A stretch of DNA of 64,000 bases from Thalassia testudinum (lineage: Eukaryota > Streptophyta > Magnoliopsida > Alismatales > Hydrocharitaceae). Position numbers and translations under genes: made by a program. The stretch is from positions 15,196,501-15,260,500 of the forward strand of contig JAZHRO010000073.1 in assembly GCA_037157565.1 (NCBI GenBank), given 5' to 3'. Shown here piece by piece: positions 46,545 to 56,653 of this stretch. Every line of letters starts with the position of its first letter. Positions within the stretch are counted from its first letter, which is position 1. Below the pieces are notes generated by a model. The model saw nothing but the letters and a program-made list of their open reading frames with translations. It was not told the DNA's origin and did no database searches.

Positions 46545-47482
46545 TGATGTAAACATGTTTACACTACTTAAGATGTCTATTTATGCATGTTCTTAAGCAT
46601 AGGATTGCATTACATACTATAAATATTGCATAATATGCATCATCTTGCATTTAGAGTAGTTTGAATAAAATGGAGGTTAATTGTCTCCTTTTATGTTCAT
46701 GGATAGGGCAAACTTTTTTTCGGGGCCTTGGATTGAAGATCCAACCATACAGATGTGATCAGGGTGACGATTAGAGTTCAACAACCCCAATATCGCCCTA
46801 ATCAGGCATCTGTAGCATCAGATAGAGACCGGGGAACCCTAAAAGATCAAGGGCCAAGATGGTGTGAATCCACACTTCAACGACAAATCTAACTGCACGA
46901 ATGGATTCGGATCAACAATCGCAGCCTAACGGCGTGAAAATCGACTCAATCCGACAACCGTGGCACCATCTACATCATCCAGAAGATGGATAGCTCAGAT
47001 GGCGCCACGTGGTGCCATCTCAGTCGCCCAACCGATAGAAGCATCCGCCACACCTTCTCTTCTTCAATTAGAGCGTCGCTTCTCCGCCGTTGGATGCGCA
47101 TCCAAAGGCTATGGATGAGCATGCCTGAATTCATCTTCGCGATCAACTTTCCTCCACAGCACAGTGGGCGAATGCTTTATCGTGAGTGGGCAGCGCGTGT
47201 TCGAAATGCAAGGACCGGGCAAGCGGTGCGGGCGAGCGGGCACAATTAGCCGCTCGATCGCGATCGAATGGTCGCGCACGCGCAATTGTGCACATGCCGT
47301 ATCGCATGCTGCGGCTCATGCAGAATCGCACGTGGGTGCATGCACAAAGGAGGCGGGCGGTAGCGTGATTTAAGCCATCTGATCTCGTGCTCGGACGGCT
47401 GAGAGTGGCTGGACGTGTACGCGCGTTACACGCATGGGCAAACGAGCAGGCATGCGCGCGTCGCCCACTACGCCCACGTTCG

Positions 47483-47518
47483 GACCTTTAGCGATGGTTT
47501 TATCCATCACTAAAGGTC
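47483..47518. repeat. Inverted repeat gacctttag...ctaaaggtc in LTR C1
   Basis: GACCTTTAGCGATGG pairs with CCATCACTAAAGGTC around a short loop. It looks like the remains of a small foldback element or MITE end. The C2 copy (53656-53691) has lost one base. Confidence 0.6.
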
Positions 47519-47572
47519 TTGAATTAATGTTTTTAGAGTTGTAATGACCAAATTGCCCCCACTCCTTGCAAC

Positions 47573-47580
47573 TATAAAAG
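47573..47580 (+). promoter_or_regulatory. TATA box of LTR C1
   Basis: TATAAAAG in gcaactataaaaggaga, identical in C2 at 53746-53753. Confidence 0.7.
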
Positions 47581-47827
47581 GAGACCCCCTCCACATGAAA
47601 TTCTCATCCCTTCCTTCTCTTCTCTCCCTCTCCAAAGCTCAAGAGAAGCTTGTCCCACACCCGGGATGCTTCTTGCGAGATAAAGTCAATTTTTCATCCC
47701 CCTTTCGAAAGTGAATCCCACGATGACGACGATGTGCTGCCCCGTTCCCGTTCTTCCACTTTGTCCTCCTTCGTCCTGCTCCATCCTCCTTCGTCCAGGC
47801 ATCATCCCGTCCGGCTCTTCCTCCAAG

Positions 47828-48088
47828 TTTTTTTTTTTTTTGAGAAAGAAAGGAATGCTATCGAATCACCGATAGCAAACCAGGAGAGCTATTATTGATA
47901 ATAAAAAATATTTACAAGTTCGACTCCCAATGCTGTATGAGACACTAGCAAAAATTTACGATATTTTCCACATACACTGGTGTCTCCTGAAAAACACGCT
48001 CATTTCTAGCCCTCCATACAGCCCATAACACAGCCACCATGTGTATATAAGGCTTATTCCCATCCACAAGGTAGCGCCACAAATTTCC
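47828..48088 (-). mobile_element. 5'-truncated L1-type LINE tail
   Basis: On the minus strand the sequence ends in a poly(A) run (T run at 47828-47840). Just upstream it encodes NLWRYLVDGNKPYIHMVAVL and WAVWRARNERVFQETP, typical of the C-terminus of plant L1 reverse transcriptase proteins. CCAAGTT flanks it at 47823-47829 and 48089-48095. LTR C2 lacks the insertion and reads straight through at about 53980. So it landed in C1 after C inserted. Confidence 0.88.
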
Positions 48089-48503
48089 CCAAGTTACCGT
48101 CGAGGAGGATATTTCTCTCTCCATTCTTTTAATGCCTTCTAGAGTAGATTTACTGCTTTCTAGTATAATCGTTTAGTGAAACAAACAATCTTTTTAATGA
48201 TGAATTCCCTGTTAATTCTACATCTCGTTTTGGTTTCTATTTGTAATATTCTCTCTCTCTCTTACTCTCTCTCTCTTCTATTTATTGTAAATGGTTAGAT
48301 AGTTCTAATCAATTAATTTACTTCGTGACAAATAAAATAAATGCGTGTTTTCAAATCAAACATCTGCCTCCCTGTTTTCGACATGGGATTTCCATTTCGG
48401 TATAAATTTTATTTGTTGAACATGAGTTCTTCGCTTTCATGCTACGACGATAGGTTTTTCTAAACCAAACTCGTAAGCGTAGCGACCCGTACATTTAGCA
48501 TTT

Positions 48504-48521
48504 TAGCACTGTTGCTGGGGA
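48504..48521 (+). other. Primer-binding site of element C
   Basis: TAGCACTGTTGCTGGGGA, a degenerate tRNA-Asp-type site three bases after the CA end of C1. Confidence 0.7.
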
Positions 48522-49682
48522 GGCGATGCTCTTTGATTTTTCCTCGTGTTTTCTAACTTACAAATCATTTACCTCACTTCTCTCCTTTCTTATTGTGATT
48601 GTAGGTACTCTTTCGAGACATGCAAAAGCGGTAGATTGGAGTAAAGTGCTGTGGAAGGTTTTGTAAGTTATCCCCCGCCTCCCACCCATTAGATTTCATT
48701 TCACAACATAATAATACAAACATCAATCAACCTAGGTGTTCTTATAAACTCTATAGTTAGATTATTTTTTGTTTAACACCCATACTCACCCCAACCTCCA
48801 TATTTAAAAAGAAAATTAAAAAAAAAATCTCACAGGGGTACACAACCTCATCTGATTTTCAAACTCAACTGGTAAATCAATCTTTGGAGCTGGTACACAC
48901 ATTGAAACACATAATTGAGTAGAAATTAGATTAGGAAATCACTTGTGTGCCTAATTAAGTGGTGCAACAGGCCAATTGTTTGAGTTGATTGGGTCGCACC
49001 ACTTCAATTAAAATCAACTCATTAAGTAGTTGCCACTTAGGTTCAACTATTAGGGATTTACCAGGCACTCCACATACCTTTTAAGTTTTAAAGGAAAATA
49101 CCTTCACTTGTGCTTTCAAAACCTGGTGTGCCAACAAAACTTTGTTTGAAAATACCTAAAGTTGAATCCTAAAAGCTACTAAGCAAGATTTGAACTCTAA
49201 AATTCACCGCATCAAAAGTAATATTGCTTGAAAATCACTGGTTGTGCACGCACACACAAATCAATAAATCATTAAGGGCACAACCCAGATAAAGGGCCCA
49301 TCACATTCCAAAGCACATTTAAACCTAGCCCTAAATAAAATAGAGTAGACGTTGGCCTTAAGGATTCGACTCGCTCTTCAGAGCCCAGAACGAGATTATT
49401 TTCGATTAGTTTGCTTCTACTGTTCAATCTGATGTCTAGCTAGGGGAGCAGAATCAAACGATCGTGGCTGGGGGGTACACTAGGAACCAGAGGCGCAAGC
49501 TAAAGGAGGAACCTTCTCCCCAGTCCCTCCTTCTAACTGGTTGGATTGAACAGACAGAAGTAGATCAAATTGTTCCTTTATCTCAAGATGGGTTTTAGGC
49601 GTCTGTAGGTCTTTAGGTTAGCCCACTTAAGGATAGGTTTGATTGCTTGTATTGCAGGGCACCTTTCTTCCTCCTATCTTTC
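48522..49682 (+). other. Leader of element C
   Basis: Non-coding, with AT-rich stretches. A tgattgtaggt phrase at about 48595 parallels the gtgtgcaggt of the other leaders. I do not see the A/B structured block here. Confidence 0.6.
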
Positions 49683-51119
49683 ATGAATCCTTCCACATAT
49701 TACACGCATTCCTGCTCTTTCCCTCCTGTTTTGAATTATCCTCAACATGACGATTATCCCAACTAGTACTGTAATCAACCATCAGTTAGTTGGGATAACT
49801 CAAATTAGGGATACAGTTCTGGACCTCCGTGTTTAGGGTCTAACCCTGAACACTATGATTGTGATTTCTATCCTTCTCAGAATCACATCAATTATAGATC
49901 GTTAACCTTTCATGAACAACCTAATACAATTTACAATCAAGAAGGATACACTGATCCTTACCCATCCTTTGATTACACTGCCTTTAGGTCATCACCACTT
50001 TTTGAACGATCTGAAATGACCTATTATCAGGAAGGGTATAATGAATCTCAATTCGTTAATTCTCCTGCATTGACCCCAAACCCACCTAACCCTGAACTAA
50101 CTCATTTGGTTCAGGGTAACCAGGTTCAAGAAAAGGTTCTAGCTAACTTGAGGAATATCATACAATCTTTAGAAGTTTAGCCAATACCTTGCATTGAGAG
50201 ATTGGAGCCCCTGATTCAGATGATTGATGATTTGAATATGTATTTGCTGGATTGGCTCCAAGATGTTAAGGATAAGAACCCGGGTGAGTTTCTACTTGGG
50301 AAATTAGCGAAATTGAGGATGAGATTTGTGGTTGCTTTAGTTCAGTCGTGGGATGATTCCCATGATGAACTCCCTTCAGGAAAGCCAATTTCAGAATCTG
50401 TTCAGGCACATGTTTGGGGGGACATGTGTTACAAGGTTGGCCAGATTGATTTCGAGCAACCAATTAAGAAAGATCTGATTTCTTCACCTGAGATCCCTGA
50501 GCCGGGGTACGAAGAAACGTATGTCTCCATGGACTAGAAAGTGATGGATGATTTTGAGACATACATTAATACAGATTTCGATTTCTTTGATTCTGATAGT
50601 GAAGATTCGATTTGCAAGGTCTCACATGAGTTTGCAGAACATGATTTTTGTGAGATGATTGGGCCTGAGGAATCTGAAAGATCATTTGATAGCCCAATAA
50701 CTGAGGAAACTGATTTTATTAGGGCTCACATTACGGATCCAAAATCGCTTTTTCTGGAGGATTCAATTCAATGCCCTAATTGTCAGTTACACCCCATTGA
50801 GCTTATCGATGATTCTGTTTCTAAGATAATTAGACCCAAGTCAATTCTGATTTAGCCACATCTTTTAGACTTGGAAATTTTAGATGGGGTGATTAATATG
50901 CAAGAGGTCCTGGAAATTAACATTCTGAACGAGGAGGATAGAAGCTGGGAAGTTCTGATCTGGGAAGCTAACTCCGGAGGAAGTAGAAGACTGAGTCTAA
51001 GGGTTCCAATTCATCTAAAACCATCAAACCAAAACCCTTATGACATCTGTTCTGAGGATGTTCAACCCAAGCACACATTCAATGATTATCCTTTTGAGCT
51101 TGAATTCTCTGTAACCTGA
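49683..51119 (+). pseudogene. Single long non-gag ORF of element C with five amber stops
   Basis: From the ATG at 49683 one frame runs 478 codons to a TGA at 51117 with no frameshift. It is interrupted by TAG at 49764, 49806, 50178, 50535 and 50853. The first third is rich in Tyr, Asn, Pro and Phe (FHEQPNTIYNQEGYTDPYP), the middle looks helical (LEPLIQMIDDLNMYLLDWL), and the rest is acidic (TDFDFFDSDSEDSI). A CPNCQLH motif sits near 50775. I recognise no family. Continuous coding without indels suggests a real protein carried by this non-autonomous element until recently. Each stop fits a single change from CAG or TGG. An EPGYE motif near 50500 also occurs in element A's ORF. Confidence 0.6.
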
Positions 51120-51484
51120 CCTTTTGGTCTTGGGTTGCATCCTCATAAATCGCAGGCCCGACCCTGCTTGCATACTGATTTTATGTTTTGGGTAATTTTT
51201 ATCTAGAACCTGAGATATTCTCGATTATGGCGTATGGGTCTGCACCACAATTTGATCCACATCTGTGGACCTCTGCTGACAGGTCAGAGGTTTCTTCTGT
51301 TTATTCTAATTCTGACCTGCACTTATGAATTCTTTATTTCTCTTCTTTGTATAGTGTGCCGAGTTGAAGGCACTAAATTCAGCATGTATACAGTTCTTTT
51401 TAGAGTTCATCTCATAGCGGACCTGACATTCACGCAATTCAGGTGCTTTCTATGCTATTCCACTCTGTTTTATGTCTTTTGAAT

Positions 51485-51520
51485 ACAATGAGGACATTGC
51501 ATTAGATAGGCATGGGGGGT
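51485..51520 (+). promoter_or_regulatory. Internal polypurine-like motif of element C
   Basis: ACAATG-AGGA-CATTG, then GATAGGCATGGGGGGT, as in A and B, 1.2 kb before LTR C2. Confidence 0.7.
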
Positions 51521-51696
51521 GGATATTCATCGCTGAATTTATTCGTTAGCTCTATAGATTTGTTTTATTTTCTTTTATTATTAAAAAAAAAATTGGAATT
51601 AGGAAAGAGAACTTGGGTTTAAGAAAATTTTCAATCTGAGGAAATACTACATTATGATATGAACACAACGACCCTTCAGGTCTTCAGACTTAATTA

Positions 51697-52586
51697 GCCC
51701 GTGTATCCACTAAAATGTGGATTTATTTTTCGAGTCCTCGCCAACCTGAATTCAATTTTAATTGGAGTAAATAAGTTTAGATCATAAGTATACGGCTTAT
51801 CAACCCACCCTCTGATTTGAGGGAATTTTGAGTTTTAAACATCTACACACTATCTTGTCACTGACTCGTGGTTTAGCGATTCTAATGGAAATTGGGTAGC
51901 TAATGAACCTTCTAGGGTGATATGGCTAGCAAGTTATCATGGGTAATAGCCCATAGGTAGGTTGTCCAGAGCCCAGTCACTGGATCTTTCTCTTTTTGCT
52001 GCCTTTAGGTAAATCTTAGACTAGGGAAGCCACCTACCTAAAAGAAAAATCAAAAAGAAAAGGATAAAAGAAAAAAGGAAATAAGCCACACTACACCACA
52101 TGAGTATGGTTGGCAAGTTGTCGGTGGTAATAGCTCATCGACCGATTGTCCAGAACCCAGCTCAATAAATGCACTGAAAATTCCCAAAACACTTAGGAAG
52201 AAGCAGAGAAGTAGAATAAACCAGGGAGATATACACTGGATTCACCCTTGTGTTGACCCCGTAAAAAAATAAAAGTAGGGAGAAAGCTACCGGTTGTAAA
52301 GATACACCTTTAGGCAGAATTCTTTTTTTAGGTCACCTAGAGGCGTAGAAATCTGATGTCCGTTTTAACTGCTGGTCAACAAGTCCATCACATTCACAAT
52401 AAGATGCATAGAACTTAGGGTTCTCATCAAATCTTGGGTGAGTTGAATGGCCGTAGAAAGCAACTCTTAAACCCTAAAACTTGAAAAATCCAAAAAAATT
52501 AGAAAAGAAAAAAAAGAGAAAAATAAAATTTTCTTTGAATAAGGCGAGGGCTTGAGGGGGTCTGCATTTTGGTAGATACTCAGGCA
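51697..52586 (+). repeat. Long-range inverted repeat of the C 3' region
   Basis: 51697-51742 (gcccgtgtatccactaaaat ... gtcctcgcc) is complementary to 52543-52586 (ggcgagggc ... attttggtagatactcaggc), with roughly 30 of 44 positions paired by eye. The spacer is about 0.8 kb. Confidence 0.7.
51916..52160 (+). repeat. Two hairpin modules in the C 3' region
   Basis: Copies at 51916-51985 and 52101-52160 share tatggctagcaagttatc-type starts, a hairpin with a TAATAG loop and a ttgtccaga-cccag end. Stem bases differ between the copies but remain paired. Confidence 0.7.
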
Positions 52587-52718
52587 CTGTTGTGTCTTTG
52601 AAAGTTCAGATCCTAAGTAGATATTTTCTTAATGATTGAAAATAACTCATGCCCAAATAATCCAACCTGATTCTTTTATAAATAGCATATAATTTTTGCT
52701 AGGGACTAGCAAAAGATA

Positions 52719-52730
52719 GGCATGGGGGTA
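52719..52730 (+). promoter_or_regulatory. Polypurine tract of element C
   Basis: GGCATGGGGGTA immediately before LTR C2, preceded by tttttgctagggactagcaaaa, itself a hairpin (TTTTGCTAG-gga-CTAGCAAAA). Confidence 0.8.
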
Positions 52731-54413
52731 CGATGTAAATATGTTTACACTACTTAAGATGTCTATTTATGCATGTTCTTAAGCATAGGATTGCATTGCA
52801 TACTATAAATATTGCATAACATGCATCATCTTGCATTGAGAGTAGTTTGAATAAAATGGAGGTTAATTGTCTCCTTTTATGTTCATGGATAGGGCAAACT
52901 TTTTATCGGGGCCTCAGATCAAAGATCCAACCGTACTAATGTGATCAGGGCGACGATTGGAGTTCAACGACTCCAAGAGCGCCCTAATCAGGCATCTGTA
53001 GCATCAGATAGAGATCGAGGAACCCTAAAATATCAAGGGCCAAGATGGTGTGAATCCGCACTTCAAACGACAAATCCAACCTCACGAATGGATTTGGATT
53101 GACGATCGCAGCCTAATGGCATGAAAATCGACTCAATTCGACAACCGTGGCACCATCTACATCATCCAGAAGATGGATAGCTCAGATGGCGCCACGTGGC
53201 ACCATCTCAGCCGCCCAACCGGCCGAAGCATCCATCGCACCTTCTCTTCTTCAATTAGAGCGTCGCTTCTCCACTGTTGGATGCGCATCCAACGGCTGTG
53301 GATGCACATGCCTGAATTCGTCTCCTCGACTAACTCTCCTCCTCAGCACAGCGGGTGAACGCTTTATCGCGAGCGGGTGGCACACGTTCGAAACGCAAGG
53401 AGTGGGTGAGCAGGAACGATTAGCCGCTCGATCGTGATCGAATGGTCACGCGCGTGCAATTGCGCACACGCCGTATCGCATGCCGTGCCTCATGCAGAAT
53501 CGCACGTGGGCGAGCGCGTAAAGGAGGCGGGTGGTAGCACGATCTAAGTTGTCCTATCTCGCGATCGGATGGCTGAGAGCCGCTGGACGTGTACGTGCAT
53601 TACATGCACAAGCAAGCGAGCGGGCACGCACGCGTCGCCCACTACGCCCACGTTCGGACCTTTAGCGATGGTTTTATCCGTCACAAAGGTCCTGAATTAA
53701 TGTTTTTAGAGTTGTAGTGACCAAATTGCCCCCACTCCTTGCAACTATAAAAGGAGACCCCCTCCACACGAAATTCTCATCCCTTCCTTCTCTTCTCTCC
53801 CTCTCCAAAGCTCAAGAGAAGCTTGTCCCACACCCGGGATGCTTCTCACAAGATAAAGTCAATTTTTCGTCCCCCATTCGGAAGCGGATCCCGCAACGAC
53901 GATGACGTGCTGCCCCGTTCCCGTTCTTCCGCATTGTCGTCCTTCGTCCAGGCATCGTCCCGTCTGGCTCATCCTCCAAGCAATCGTCGAGGAGGATATT
54001 TCTCTCTCCATTCTTTTAATGCTTTCTAGAGTAGATTTAATGCTTTCTAGTGTAATCATTTTTTGCTTTCTAGTCATAATGTTTAGTGAAACAAACAATC
54101 TTTTTAATGATGAATTTCCTGTTCATTGTACATATCATTTTGGTTTTGTTTGTAATATTCTCTCTCTCTCTTACTCTCTCTCTCTTCTATTTATTGTAAA
54201 TAGTTAGATAGTTCTAATCAATTAATTTACTTCATGACAAATAAAATAAATGCATGTTTTTAAATCAAACGTCCGCCTCCCTGTGTTCGACCTGGGATTT
54301 TCATTCCGGTATAAATTTTATTTGTTGAACACGAGTTCTACGCTTTCATACTACGATGACAGGTTTTTCAAAACCAAACTCGTAAGTGTAGCAACCTGAC
54401 GTTCAATGCCTAT
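52731..54413 (+). repeat. 3' LTR of element C (C2)
   Basis: Begins CGATGTAAATATG (the expected TG is now CG) and aligns with C1 throughout except for the LINE. TATA box at 53746. The short frames at 53147-54207 are not conserved against C1. Confidence 0.88.
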
Positions 54414-54431
54414 CTTATGAATGGTAAGTAA
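54414..54431. other. Short remnant between C2 and D2
   Basis: Eighteen bases starting with CTTAT, probably the pre-insertion target that also held element J. Too short to assign. Confidence 0.35.
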
Positions 54432-55608
54432 TGAGCATATTTTTCGCGATGAAATTAGGGTTTTGGAAAACCCATCATCCAAGTCGCAAAAATCACTACC
54501 AAATAAAATTTACCAAAACTCAAAGGGAGTCCCAGGTCGAACATGGGGAGGCGACATTTGTTTCTTTGAAATTCGCATTTTGATTTGTTTGTTTTTGGGA
54601 TTTATGGGGCTTTGGAGGTTCTCTTTTCCTAGCTAAGGACCAATCATGTTTTGATGCATCTCTTAAAAATCAATTCTAGGTTAGCTAGGCAAGACTCGAA
54701 AGAATGTCTAAAAATAGAGAAATCATCCATGAATATGTCAAGACAATCTCCCACCATGTCAGAAAAGATGGCAAGCATGCACCTTTGAAATGTCACGTAT
54801 GCATTTGAAAGCCCAAACGGCATCCTACGAAATCCAAAGGTTCCGTAGGGACATTTAAAAGTTGTCTTCTCTTAGTCTTCGGGATGGATAGGAACCTAGT
54901 TATATCCCGAATAACCATCTAGGAAGCAAAAATACTTTTCCCCAGCTAATCTTTCCAGCATTTAATTAATGAATGACAAAAGGAAATGGCCCAATTTTAT
55001 TGTCATTGTCAAGGCTGCGACAAATCGCCACTCAAACTCGCACCTCCTCTTTGAGAGGCAGGTGCGCTGCCACTGTAGCAAAGGTGTGGATTTGTCACAT
55101 CGAAGGGCCATTGTAGCACTCGATCTCGACCGTTGGATGAAGATCCAATGGTCATGATCTCATCAAGCCTTCTCCTTTGAAGTAGAGCAATGAACTGAGG
55201 AGAATCTCAGCCGTTGGATTGGGATCCAACGGTTGGGATTTCTCTTTGAGGCAAGGCAGGGGCTGTGGTCAATGTTGGGTGGCCTGGATGGAGCCATGTG
55301 GTGCCATCTGGGCCATCCATCTTTGTTCCTTTGTTGGGACTGCTGCAGATGTCAGATCGAGGTGATTTTTGAGTTGTCAGACTGCTATCGTCATTTCAAA
55401 TCCATCCGTATGGTCAGATTTTTCATCCGAAAGACGTAGGGATGTCGTATTATCCCCTGGCCACACAAAATGTAAAAATTAATATACAAACTATACAAAT
55501 CATCCTAAATGCATTGTAATGAATGTTATTTCACAATGCTACATGCAATGTTAAGCTTAGGAACTAACATAAGTAGGTATTTTATCATGAATAAATGCAT
55601 ATTTATCA
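54432..55608 (-). repeat. 3' LTR of a minus-strand family-C-like element (D2), rearranged
   Basis: On the minus strand it starts TGATAAATATGCATT after an AGGCATGTGGTTA polypurine tract. It shares blocks with D1 (for example ggatggagccatgtggtgcc at 55285 and 13107) and ends at 54432 with the tttcgcg/gtcgaac blocks of D1. The middle third is replaced by a reverse transcriptase fragment (54636-55008). It contains the hairpins GACCGTTGGAT-gaag-ATCCAATGGTC (55127) and CCGTTGGAT-tggg-ATCCAACGG (55210). Confidence 0.75.
54636..55008 (-). pseudogene. Reverse transcriptase fragment of a gypsy element inside LTR D2
   Basis: On the minus strand it encodes FINxMLERLAGEKYFCFLDG, YSGYN, IHPED, EKTTFKCPYGTFGFRRMPFG, TFQRCMLAIFSDMVGD, IFMDDFSIF and a short tail. 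This is the palm core of an Athila/Tat reverse transcriptase with the catalytic FMDD. It has stops and neither end is a natural domain boundary. It lies on the same strand as LTR D2, in the place of the missing middle of that LTR. Confidence 0.88.
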
Positions 55609-56653
55609 TAACCACATGCCTATCTTTCGTTAATCCCTAGCAAAATTATCCTAAATGCTATGCATAAAATAGAATCAGGATCTAATCACTTAGGCAAGAT
55701 TTGTTGATTACATTAGAAAATTTTAACTACCGACCTAATTGCAAAAACTCAATAGTGCCCGGGTGTCTACTAAAATGCATACCGCTTAAGTCCTCGCCTT
55801 ATTTTGAAAAAGAAAGATACTTTTTTTTTCTACTTTTTCTTCTTTTCTAATTTTTTTGGATTCTGTAGTTGAGAGTTTTGGGATAACTTTTTATGGCTAC
55901 CCGACCCACCCAAGACTCGGAAAGGACTCTAAGTGCTAAACATCTGGTCATGAAAATTATGATAGACTCACTCAACAACAATGAAAACAGACTTCAAGTT
56001 TCTACGCTCATAGGTGATTTGAAAAAAAATTGGTGCCTAAAGGTGTATCTGTCTAACTGGTAGCTTTTTCCCTACTTTTATTTTTGTGGGGTCAACACAT
56101 AGGCAAACACAGTGTATATCTCCTTGGATTATTATACTTCCCCTCTTCTTCCTTGAATGTTTTGAAATTTTTGTACGTTTTATGAGTTGGGATTTGGACA
56201 AATGACTAATGGGCTGTTACCTACGACAACTTGCCAACCATACTCATGCAGTGAAGTGTGGCTTTTTTTTCTTTCTCTATTTTTCTCTTCCTTTTCTTTT
56301 TTCTTATGTAGGTTGCTTCCCTAATCAAGGATTTACCTAAAGGCAATACTAAAAGAGAATGACCCTGTGGCTATGCTCTAGACAACCGGCCAATGGGCTG
56401 TTACCCACGACGACTTGCCAGCCATACCACCTTAGAAGGTACATTAGCTACCTGATTTCCGTTAGAACCACCGAGGAGTGAGCTAGTGCAAAATGTGTGT
56501 AGATGCTTAGACTTTCAATCCCCCCAAATCAGAGGACGAGTTGATAAGTCGTGTACTTATCACCCCAATTTATTGGCTAAATTAAAGTAACATTAATGTG
56601 GTGAGGACTCGAGAAAAAGGTCCACATTTTAGTGGACACCTTGGCTAACTATG
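55609..56653 (-). other. 3' untranslated region of element D2
   Basis: Read on the minus strand, it aligns with the C 3' region (about 51690-52730): two hairpin modules (56183-56250 and 56362-56440), inverted-repeat arms (55755-55798 and 56600-56645) and the polypurine tract (55609-55621). It is cut at 56653 by LTR A3. Confidence 0.75.

Larger units (their letters stand above)
46545..48500 (+). repeat. 5' LTR of element C (C1)
   Basis: TGATGTAAACATG ... TTTAGCA, followed by a primer-binding site. Without the LINE insertion at 47830-48095 it is about 1.69 kb. The TATA box is at 47573. It contains an inverted repeat at 47483-47518 and a CCGTTGGAT-ATCCAA type hairpin near 47088. GC-rich frames at 46986-47594 on both strands are not conserved open in C2. 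Confidence 0.9.
51120..52718 (+). other. 3' untranslated region of element C
   Basis: Contains an internal polypurine motif (51485-51520) and two hairpin modules (51916-51985 and 52101-52160). A pair of inverted repeats encloses the modules (51697-51742 and 52543-52586). The D2 element carries the same arrangement. A small frame at 51234-51482 is not supported as a gene. Confidence 0.75.
46545..54413 (+). mobile_element. Element C: non-autonomous gypsy-type LTR retrotransposon, 7.9 kb
   Basis: LTR C1, tRNA-Asp-type primer site, leader, one long interrupted non-gag ORF (49683-51119), 3' region with repeated hairpin modules, polypurine tract GGCATGGGGGTA, LTR C2. No gag, reverse transcriptase or integrase motif is present. 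A CTTAT pentamer occurs before C1 (46540-46544) and at 54414-54418. It may be the target-site duplication, though the exact end of C2 is uncertain (54405-54413). Confidence 0.88.

Noticed and set aside
46220..46560. Plus-strand frame opposite the J relic (46344-46547)
   Set aside because: The minus-strand reading has protein-like patterning and continues past stops; the plus-strand one is its shadow.
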